Shown here piece after piece: positions 1 to 5,514 of a stretch of DNA of 6,052 nt. Positions within the stretch are counted from its first letter, which is position 1. The number at the start of each line of letters is the position of its first letter. The notes beneath the pieces were generated by a model. It did not search any database, was not told the DNA's origin, and was given only the letters and a program-made list of their open reading frames with translations. Source of the DNA: Maribacter sp. (GTDB lineage Bacteria; Bacteroidota; Bacteroidia; Flavobacteriales; Flavobacteriaceae). Where the stretch lies: contig JAHHKH010000056.1 in assembly GCA_018679695.1 (NCBI GenBank), positions 1 through 6,052 of the forward strand, written 5' to 3'. Position numbers and translations under genes: made by a program.

Positions 1-890
1 CTCCCAAATACTTGTTCCTTGAAAATGTAGATCGCTTATTAAAATCACCTTCTTCCCAAAGGGGGCGCGATTTTGCGATAATGCTTAAAAGTTTGGACGA
101 TTTAGGTTACGCGGTGGAATGGCGGATAATCAATGCGGCGGATTATGGGATGCCGCAACGTCGAAGGCGTATATTTTTCTTGGGCTACCATAAATCAACA
201 ACATTGTATAAATTGCTGCTTGAAGTAAATAAAAAAGAGTGGATTCAACATTCAGGTGTACTTTCCAAGGCGTTCCCGATTAATAAGCTGCTTGAACAAT
301 ACAACGAGTTTCGGCTTAAAGACGATTTGGTTGAAATTTCGGAACAATTTAATCTGGGGGGGGAGCTATCCCCTTTCGAAAATAGCGGGGTTCTGATGAA
401 TGGGCAGGTGCATACCGCCAAGACCTCACCAGCCTATTCCGGGCCAAAATTCGTGCTTGGCGATGTGCTTCAAAATGGGGAAGTCGCCCAAGATTTCCTT
501 ATTCCTCCAGAACAATACTCCAAATGGGAGTATCTGAAGGGCGCCAAAAAGGAAGTGCGTACCGCTAAAAACGGGTTTGAATATAGTTACAGTGAAGGCG
601 CTATGATCTTCCCGGATGCCTTGGATAATGCCTCACGCACTATTATTACCGGCGAGGGCGGTAAAAGCCCGTCTAGGTTTAAACATGTGGTGCAAACATC
701 AAAAGGACTGCGTAGATTAACCCCAGTGGAATTGGAACGTTTGAACATGTTCCCGGATAATCACACCAAATTCCAAGGCATTTCAGATACAAAAAGGGCT
801 TTTTTTATGGGCAATGCCTTGGTCGTAGGGGTTGTTGAGCGTATAGGAAGAGCGTTATACGGTAAAATCAATAGTCAAGGTAGCCTGTGA
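1..890 (+). CDS. C5-cytosine DNA methyltransferase, C-terminal part (5' end outside window)
   Basis: The protein transfers a methyl group from S-adenosylmethionine to C5 of cytosine in a specific DNA site. The frame is open from the left edge (first whole codon at 3, reading PKYLFLENVDRL), so the gene starts upstream; the TTG at 12 is an internal Leu codon, not a start. Counting that Leu as residue 1, the conserved motifs are motif VI (ENV, 4-6), motif VIII (QRRRR, 49-53, in YGMPQRRRRIFFLGY), motif IX (LRRLTPVELERL, from 233) and motif X (GNALV, 267-271). The stretch of about 180 residues between VIII and IX is the target recognition region. SAM-binding motif I and the catalytic PCQ of motif IV must lie upstream, so activity cannot be judged here. 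The string GEGGKSPSRFKHV reminds me of GGNNCC-type enzymes, but I cannot confirm a recognition site. An uninterrupted G8 run sits at 356-363. The order and spacing of the visible motifs make the family assignment secure. Confidence 0.95.
   Translation, partial: PKYLFLENVDRLLKSPSSQRGRDFAIMLKSLDDLGYAVEWRIINAADYGMPQRRRRIFFLGYHKSTTLYKLLLEVNKKEWIQHSGVLSKAFPINKLLEQYNEFRLKDDLVEISEQFNLGGELSPFENSGVLMNGQVHTAKTSPAYSGPKFVLGDVLQNGEVAQDFLIPPEQYSKWEYLKGAKKEVRTAKNGFEYSYSEGAMIFPDALDNASRTIITGEGGKSPSRFKHVVQTSKGLRRLTPVELERLNMFPDNHTKFQGISDTKRAFFMGNALVVGVVERIGRALYGKINSQGSL
356..363 (+). repeat. G8 homopolymer inside the methyltransferase ORF
   Basis: Eight consecutive Gs are read as Leu-Gly-Gly-Glu (codons ctg ggg ggg gag) in the target recognition region. 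As written the frame is intact. Gain or loss of one G would frameshift the protein before motifs IX and X and abolish activity. G tracts of this kind are classic slippage sites in phase-variable modification genes of other bacteria. Variation at this tract is inference. Confidence 0.9.
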
Positions 891-1123
891 ATAGCAATAT
901 TATTCGAGACCTCACCTAGAACGGCATTTGGTGTTACATATACTTTTGATTATAAACACGCGAAACACCATGGAAAAACTAATAGAGACAGATTGAAGAC
1001 CAAAACGAAAGTTTGGCACTAGAGCTCGTTCCAGAACACAACAGAAAAGTCCAATTAGGTAATGCAAAGGCCTGGTTCTTTGTCCAAAAAAGCGATTTCC
1101 TGCAATTGTTCTTGGCGGTTTAA
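887..1123 (+). pseudogene. Possible decayed gene coupled to the methyltransferase (frame-broken remnant)
   Basis: A GTG at 887-889 overlaps the methyltransferase TGA (GTGA), a typical translational-coupling arrangement. It reads MNSNIIRDLT and then meets TAG at 917. Protein-like sequence resumes in the next frame from about 918 (RTAFGVTYTFDYKHAKHHG) and again in a third frame over 986-1120 (including ALELVPEHNRKVQLGNAK followed by AWFFVQKSDFLQLFLAV), ending at TAA 1121-1123. No single frame is open across the region. I see this as a former downstream gene broken by at least two frameshifts. Given its position behind a C5 methyltransferase, a cognate restriction endonuclease is the natural guess, but I recognise no endonuclease motif. 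The alternative is chance ORF segments in an intergenic region. Confidence 0.35.
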
Positions 1124-1140
1124 CAGACTACTTGGTCTGT
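1123..1140. repeat. Short inverted repeat, 6-bp arms
   Basis: ACAGAC and GTCTGT form a perfect 6-bp palindromic pair around a 6-base TACTTG spacer. It begins within the TAA stop that closes the putative remnant. There is no T-run after it, so it is a poor intrinsic terminator. It could be a small protein-binding site or chance. Confidence 0.3.
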
Positions 1141-1359
1141 ACGATACTGAATTCTCGTTTTTGTATTGAGTAAATTGGTATTTCATCGATAAAGCTATAC
1201 CTGTTCGATGGTGTGGTAACTTATAAAAGCTGTTTTATGGGTCTAAAAAACCGACTATGGGGTCTGTTTGGTTAAAAGTTGTATGGCATCATGTCTTAAA
1301 AGAATATTGTAACTTTTCAGGGGATGGTAATTAAATGAATTGTTCAAAATTCGACATGT
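1141..1359. other. Gene-free stretch between remnant and small ORF
   Basis: All reading frames are broken by frequent stops on both strands. I found no tRNA, no convincing hairpin terminator, and no match to the Bacteroidota promoter pattern (TTG, 19-21 bases, TAnnTTTG). It contains a loose local duplication (atgggtct near 1237 and atggggtct near 1257). It may be the eroded middle of the gene whose remnants flank it, or plain intergenic DNA. Confidence 0.4.
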
Positions 1360-1512
1360 ATGAATACTGGAAGTCCAGAAATGTTATGGGTTATTCACTA
1401 TTCTGCAAAAGCACCAGGCAAGCAAAACACAATTGATCAAATTCTTTCAAAAATCAGGTCTAACTTTCCTATGGTCGAATTGAAAAGTGCTTATCCTAGC
1501 TATAACGCCTGA
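1360..1512 (+). CDS. Small ORF, 50 aa, unknown; possibly the 3' remnant of a decayed gene
   Basis: ATG at 1360 opens 50 codons ending at TGA 1510-1512, 39 bases before the cyclase start. The protein includes SPEMLWVIHYSAKAPGKQNT and ends with the stretch FPMVELKSAYPSYNA. Its composition is protein-like (an amphipathic segment around IDQILSKIRSNFPMV) rather than random. In-frame sequence extends upstream only to a TGA at 1336. I do not recognise the family. It could be a genuine small protein, or the surviving C-terminus of the gene whose 5' pieces lie at 887-1123. No Shine-Dalgarno sequence is present, which is uninformative in this phylum. Confidence 0.3.
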   Translation: MNTGSPEMLWVIHYSAKAPGKQNTIDQILSKIRSNFPMVELKSAYPSYNA

Positions 1513-1551
1513 CATCGCGCAAAAAGATTAAATTGCTTAACTTAAAAATCA

Positions 1552-3501
1552 ATGTACAGCATCCGTTACATCGTTATTTTACTCTTTGTCTTCTCCGCGG
1601 CATCTGCCCAATCGAGACTTGACTCCTTGTACGCTGTTTGGGAAAAGCCAAACTTGCCCGACTCAACCCGAGCCATGGCATTAGCCGATTACATCTATGA
1701 GGGTCCTTTTGCCGATCGTCCGGATAGTGCCATCGTATTGGCCAAAAGATTATATGAATTCACAAAAAAAACGGATTACAAAATCGGAATCGTGGATGCC
1801 TTGAGTTTGTCTGGATATATCTTTTTTCGAATGGGTGACTATCCCAAGGCTTTGGCATCTTACGAAGAGGGATTGACACTTTCCGAAAAAATAGGTTATA
1901 AAGAGGGCATTGCAGATATATCGCTAAGAAAAGGATATATCTATCACGATAATGAGGATGTAATAGGTGCCCTAAAGCACTATGAAAGAAGCTTGAAGAT
2001 TTACGAGGAGATAGATGACCTTACCGGCAAAGGTTCGGTTTACAACGAACTCGGCAGTATTTATAGGACGAAAGGGGATTATGACAAAGCACAGGACTAT
2101 TATTCAAGAAGTATTGCCATAAATGATTCGCTTGGTGATGAAATGGATAATGCGGCTATGTTTATCAATATTGGCGGTCTTTATCTCGACCAGGAAGATT
2201 TTGTCAACGCACTTGATTATTACCGGAAAGGTTTGGCCATTGAGGAAAAGAAAAATGACAAATTGGGTATTGCTTCGGCACTTGCTGGTATTGGCAACGT
2301 TTATATTGATCAAGGGAATAGCTCAGAAGCCCTGGATTTTCTGGAAAGGAGCTTGGAAATCAGTGAAGACATAAACGATACCCAGGGTAGTACGGCCACT
2401 TTGTTAAGTATAAGCGACATTTATCTTGATAGTGGCAACTACGCCAAGGCCATTGCCCATTGTGAAAAAAGTTTGGCCCAGGCAAAGAGCGTGGGTGACC
2501 TAGGGGGGCAGGAATACTCTTGTGAGTGTCTTTACGAGGCTTACCGGGCAATGGGAAATGCCAATGAGGCCTTACGCTTCCATGAACAAATGCTTGACCT
2601 TGCGGATAGCGTGCAAACCGAGGAAACTGCCATTAAACTGCAGCAAATGGAATTCTCCAAAAAAGTGATGGCAGATAGTTTGTTACAAGTAGAGAAGGAT
2701 CTGGAAGTACAAATGAAACACCAAGCCGAGGTTCGACGAAAAGACAAGAACCGAAATCTGGCGATAGGCGCTGGATTATTTTTTCTGTTACTCGCTGTCG
2801 GATTTTTCAGCAGATGGCGCTATGTGAGAAAATCACGCGCTGTCATTCAGAAGGAGAAAGACCGTTCCGAGCAATTATTGCTGAACATACTGCCAGCTGA
2901 GATAGCAGAGGAACTCAAAGAGAAGGGGGAGGCTGAAGCGCGAGATTTTGATTTGGTCTCCATTTTGTTCACAGACTTTAAAGGATTTACCGAAAAGTCG
3001 GCCAAATTAACCGCAGCAGACTTGATAGGGGAGATCAACCATTGTTTCAAGGCCTTTGACCTGATTTGTGAAAAGTATGGGATCGAAAAAATAAAGACCA
3101 TCGGAGATGCTTATATGGCGGCCGGTGGACTTCCTGTACCTTCTAGCGACTCTGTTCAAAATACGGTCCTGGCCGCTTTGGAGATGCAATCGTATATGAC
3201 CCAAAGAATCGCCGAAAAAAAGTACGGTGATGGCTTTACCTTTGAAATGCGGTTGGGTATCCACACCGGTCCGGTGGTGGCGGGAATCGTTGGCGTAAAG
3301 AAATTCCAATACGATATCTGGGGCGATACGGTAAATACAGCCTCAAGAATGGAGAGCAATGGCGCGGTAGGGAAAGTCAATGTCTCCCAGGATACTTATG
3401 AGCTTATAAAGGACAACCCGCAGTTTAGCTTTGAGCATAGGGGCAAAATACAGGCCAAAGGGAAGGGAGTGGTAGATATGTGGTTCGTAGAAAAGACCTA
3501 A
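1552..3501 (+). CDS. Membrane-bound class III adenylate cyclase with seven extracytoplasmic TPRs
   Basis: The protein makes cAMP from ATP. Order of parts in its 649 residues: a signal peptide (1-19, hydrophobic core YIVILLFVFSA, ASA cleavage site before Q20); seven TPRs (about 77-354) on an exact 40-residue spacing; a charged helical linker (355-400); one membrane helix (about 403-420, LAIGAGLFFLLLAVGFF); a signalling helix with LLLNILPAEIAEELKEKG (442-459); and the catalytic domain (about 467-649). Metal-binding Asp are D475 (ILFTDFKGFT) and D519 (KTIGDAY). Adenine-selecting K515 and D588 (QYDIW) are present instead of the Glu/Cys pair of guanylate cyclases. Transition-state residues N595 and R599 lie in GDTVNTASRM, and the KGKG motif is at 636-639. 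The catalytic domain therefore looks fully active and ATP-specific. The inferred topology is TPRs in the periplasm and cyclase in the cytoplasm, so an outside signal may be read by the TPRs. It is probably a stand-alone gene. The start is supported by the signal peptide directly after it. Confidence 0.95.
   Translation: MYSIRYIVILLFVFSAASAQSRLDSLYAVWEKPNLPDSTRAMALADYIYEGPFADRPDSAIVLAKRLYEFTKKTDYKIGIVDALSLSGYIFFRMGDYPKALASYEEGLTLSEKIGYKEGIADISLRKGYIYHDNEDVIGALKHYERSLKIYEEIDDLTGKGSVYNELGSIYRTKGDYDKAQDYYSRSIAINDSLGDEMDNAAMFINIGGLYLDQEDFVNALDYYRKGLAIEEKKNDKLGIASALAGIGNVYIDQGNSSEALDFLERSLEISEDINDTQGSTATLLSISDIYLDSGNYAKAIAHCEKSLAQAKSVGDLGGQEYSCECLYEAYRAMGNANEALRFHEQMLDLADSVQTEETAIKLQQMEFSKKVMADSLLQVEKDLEVQMKHQAEVRRKDKNRNLAIGAGLFFLLLAVGFFSRWRYVRKSRAVIQKEKDRSEQLLLNILPAEIAEELKEKGEAEARDFDLVSILFTDFKGFTEKSAKLTAADLIGEINHCFKAFDLICEKYGIEKIKTIGDAYMAAGGLPVPSSDSVQNTVLAALEMQSYMTQRIAEKKYGDGFTFEMRLGIHTGPVVAGIVGVKKFQYDIWGDTVNTASRMESNGAVGKVNVSQDTYELIKDNPQFSFEHRGKIQAKGKGVVDMWFVEKT
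1780..2613 (+). repeat. Seven tandem TPR units (40-residue period) within the cyclase gene
   Basis: Each unit has the TPR pattern of a small residue, an aromatic, then a G-D/N-Y-like turn followed by x-x-A. The Ala closing the turn (GDYPKA, EDVIGA, GDYDKA, EDFVNA, GNSSEA, GNYAKA, GNANEA) falls at residues 100, 140, 180, 220, 260, 300 and 340 without exception. A 40-residue period is that of the longer-helix TPR subclass rather than the classic 34. At DNA level the units have diverged and are not a recent duplication. Confidence 0.9.
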
Positions 3502-3622
3502 TCTCCACCATTCTTTCACCATGTCTGTAAATTGCATAAATAATTATCTTCATGGAGGGAAAAGTCGATAATATGACCCTACTCTGTATTAATATCCTGA
3601 AAACATAAAAATGTGACAGATT

Positions 3623-4483
3623 ATGGAAAAACAGAAAACAATATTCATCACAGGAATTACTGGTAACCAAGGCAGTGCTGTTGCCAAGCATTTATTGAAT
3701 ACCGACCATGCGGTTATAGGTCTGACCCGCAATGCGAACTCCGAAAAAGCAAAACAATGGAAAGCCAAAGGAGTGGCCCTTGTTGAAGGGAATCTCAACA
3801 CGCCAGAATATTTTCAAGATCAGCTTAACAAGGCTGATGCCATTTTTTTAGTGCAGGTGCTGCAAAAAAAACAAAGCGAGATCAATCAAGGGAGAAAGTT
3901 CATCAATGCTATCAAGCCCCAAAACAAGACGCATTTAGTATATTCATCGGTTCTTGGGGCAGATCTGAATACGGGAGTACCTCATTTTGAAAGCAAATTT
4001 GAATTGGAAAAATACATTCATTCTAAAAACCTTCGACATACCATCTTGAGACCCGCATCATTTTACGAAAATAATTTATACCCGCAGGTCGCCAATGGTA
4101 TTAAAAAAGGAAAATATGTTACGCCCTTGAACAAAGACTGTAAACAGCAAATGATCGGCACCGATGATATTGGCAAGATTGTAGCCCAAGTTATTTCGGA
4201 CAGTGCAAGTTATGAGGACAAAACACTTTCTATCGCCACGGATGAATGGAAGATAGGCGACGTGCCCAAAGCTTTTTCAGAAGCCCTTAATATTCCTGTA
4301 AAATATAAAAAATTACCTGGGTTTATTACCCGTTTGGCCATGGGGAAAGACCTGTATATAATGTTCAAGTATATGAACAAAAACGATTTTAAAGTCGTAG
4401 AAAACATTCAAGACATAAAGGACGAATTCAACATTACCGGAGATCTTAAAAGTTGGGCCCAAGAAAATTTTAAAGCCTATTGA
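3623..4483 (+). CDS. NmrA-like NAD(P)-binding protein (atypical short-chain dehydrogenase)
   Basis: This is a 286-residue Rossmann-fold protein of the NmrA/HSCARG type, likely cytoplasmic, acting as an NAD(P)H-dependent reductase or as a redox (NADPH) sensor; the substrate is unknown. The N-terminus carries the nucleotide motif G11-I-T-G-N-Q-G17 after a beta strand (TIFIT). R36 at the end of strand 2 (VIGLTRN) suits the 2'-phosphate of NADP. The position after G56, often Asp in relatives, is Asn57 (VEGNL). The central part has YSSV (107-110) and the family-typical HFESKFELEKYI (121-132) with Lys125, followed by LRPASFYEN; IGTDDIGKIVAQVI is another recognisable family segment. Length and motif order fit an intact family member. 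It lies 121 bases downstream of the cyclase with no sign of coupling, so it is probably transcribed on its own. ATG 3623 is the natural start, six codons before the first strand. Confidence 0.9.
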   Translation: MEKQKTIFITGITGNQGSAVAKHLLNTDHAVIGLTRNANSEKAKQWKAKGVALVEGNLNTPEYFQDQLNKADAIFLVQVLQKKQSEINQGRKFINAIKPQNKTHLVYSSVLGADLNTGVPHFESKFELEKYIHSKNLRHTILRPASFYENNLYPQVANGIKKGKYVTPLNKDCKQQMIGTDDIGKIVAQVISDSASYEDKTLSIATDEWKIGDVPKAFSEALNIPVKYKKLPGFITRLAMGKDLYIMFKYMNKNDFKVVENIQDIKDEFNITGDLKSWAQENFKAY

Positions 4484-4519
4484 GCCTGATGATAAAATTC
4501 TTTGGATATATTTAGCAGT

Positions 4520-4614
4520 GTCAGTTCGAGTGTTCCGAAGGAACGTATCAGGAATATGTTGCTGCCCTCTAATTCTCGATACAATCCCGAGGACTCGGAA
4601 TCACTCGAAGTGAC
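4520..4614 (+). repeat. 95-nt palindromic cloverleaf element, copy 1 (leader of first DUF6090 gene)
   Basis: An outer stem pairs GTCAGTTCGAGTG (4520-4532) with CACTCGAAGTGAC (4602-4614): 12 of 13 pairs, with one G-G mismatch. Inside it are hairpin TTCC-GAA-GGAA (4533-4543), a longer arm 4545-4554 with 4573-4582 around an 18-base loop, and hairpin ATCCCGA-GGAC-TCGGAAT (4584-4601). In this copy the long arm has one A-C mismatch and one G-T wobble, and the last hairpin one C-A mismatch. The element ends 14 bases before the ATG at 4629. Its style is that of dispersed palindromic (REP-like) repeats seen in flavobacterial intergenic regions; that family link is from memory. Confidence 0.85.
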
Positions 4615-4628
4615 AAAATATTGGGATT

Positions 4629-5378
4629 ATGATGAAATTTTTTCGGCAAATTAGACGAAACCTCATGGAACAAAACAAAACTGGAAAGCCTGCCATTCCG
4701 GTAGGCAAATACCTTAAATACGCCATAGGGGAAATTTTTCTCGTGGTCATTGGGATTCTCCTTGCATTGCAGATCAACAACTGGAATGAAACACGTAAAT
4801 TAAATAATAAGGAATCGATTTATTTGAAAGGCTTGAAAGCTGATTTTGAACAATCCAAGACAGCCTTGGTACGAGTAATCAAGAAAACAGACAGAGTGGC
4901 CAAAATGGTAGATACACTTGGGGCCATGATCAAAAAAAATGGCGATGCATTAACCTTGATGCAAATCGATTCTTTAACAAGTGGCAGTACCGGATTTACT
5001 GTGTTCATGCCAAGTGAAGGTGTCATTAATGACATCATTGGTTCCGGAAAGTTGGATATGATCACCAACAATGAATTGAGAATAAAAATCGCCTCTTGGG
5101 AAGCCGATTTGAAAATGATCAGGGAATATGAAAATTTAGGCAAAGTATTATCTGATAAATATACGGACCACACCAGTCGATATTTTGATATGTTAAATGC
5201 CAAATTCATGAAACCTGCTTTCTTGGACCATAAACGAGCTGAATTTCTCAGCGATATTATCATGACCAATTATATGGTACAAATATTTGGCAATTCCATG
5301 ATGTTGAACGAACTCTACAAAGAAAAATTAGGGGCGATAGATAGCTTAGTCGCTTTAATAGACCATGAATTGAAATGA
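4629..5378 (+). CDS. DUF6090 family membrane-anchored protein, first copy
   Basis: This is a 249-residue protein of unknown function. It has the hallmark N-terminus of the flavobacterial DUF6090 family: a basic MMKFFRQIRRNL start, then KYLKYAIGEI, a single membrane helix (about 32-49, ending LLALQ) and the signature QINNWNE (48-54). The short basic N-terminus should be cytoplasmic. The remaining 195 or so residues are mainly helical and charged and would lie outside the inner membrane. Compared with its neighbour it carries seven extra residues (TGKPAIPVG replacing FS) before the helix. ATG 4629 rather than 4632 is chosen because the second copy starts with MIKFF at the homologous position, 886 bases downstream. 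It follows the 95-nt cloverleaf element and may form a two-gene unit with the next gene. No catalytic motif is visible. Confidence 0.88.
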   Translation: MMKFFRQIRRNLMEQNKTGKPAIPVGKYLKYAIGEIFLVVIGILLALQINNWNETRKLNNKESIYLKGLKADFEQSKTALVRVIKKTDRVAKMVDTLGAMIKKNGDALTLMQIDSLTSGSTGFTVFMPSEGVINDIIGSGKLDMITNNELRIKIASWEADLKMIREYENLGKVLSDKYTDHTSRYFDMLNAKFMKPAFLDHKRAEFLSDIIMTNYMVQIFGNSMMLNELYKEKLGAIDSLVALIDHELK

Positions 5379-5405
5379 TCAAATTCTTTATAAATTTTCA
5401 GCAAC

Positions 5406-5500
5406 GTCAGTTCGAGTGTTCCGAAGGAACGTATCGAGAACACGTTGACTCCCACTACTTCTCGATACAATCCCGAGGACTTGGGATCACTCGAAGTGAC
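5406..5500 (+). repeat. 95-nt palindromic cloverleaf element, copy 2 (leader of second DUF6090 gene)
   Basis: This has the same architecture as copy 1, shifted by exactly 886 bases, and is the better paired version. The outer stem is 5406-5418 with 5488-5500 (12 of 13 pairs). The first hairpin is 5419-5429. The long arm GTATCGAGAA with TTCTCGATAC (5431-5440/5459-5468) is perfect, around loop 5441-5458. The last hairpin ATCCCGA-GGAC-TTGGGAT (5470-5487) has seven pairs including one G-T. Only positions 5430 and 5469 are left unpaired outside loops. No T-run follows, so it is not a standard terminator. The 14 bases up to the ATG (aaaatattgggatt) are identical to copy 1. Confidence 0.87.
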
Positions 5501-5514
5501 AAAATATTGGGATT

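Noticed and set aside
941..948. TACTTTTG matches the Bacteroidota -7 box TAnnTTTG
   Set aside because: There is no TTG at the required distance upstream, and it lies inside the protein-like remnant.
3552..3608. 18-codon ORF (begins MEGKVDNMTLL) shortly upstream of the NmrA-like gene, a possible leader peptide
   Set aside because: It has no regulatory residue pattern, no attenuator-like hairpins around it, and is short enough to be chance.
3864..3871. A8 run in the NmrA-like gene as a slippage or programmed-frameshift site
   Set aside because: It is the natural coding of Gln-Lys-Lys in an AT-rich genome, the frame is intact, and no stimulatory structure or alternative downstream frame is evident.
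4520..4614. The palindromic elements as intrinsic terminators
   Set aside because: The outer stem is long-range with an internal multi-arm fold, no T-run follows, and a gene starts 14 bases later.
4520..4614. The cloverleaf as a tRNA gene
   Set aside because: It has a 13-bp closing stem, a 3-base loop in the first arm, an 18-base central loop, and no T-loop or D-loop consensus or anticodon arm, so it resembles a tRNA only in overall outline.
4820..5269. 149-codon reverse-strand ORF opposite the first DUF6090 gene
   Set aside because: It lies wholly inside a well-supported forward gene, and its translation has no recognisable domain.
5370..5398. Promoter between the DUF6090 genes (TTG at 5370, TAAATTTT at 5391)
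   Set aside because: The spacing is 18 rather than 19-21, the -7 box lacks the final G, and the corresponding positions in front of the first copy do not match.
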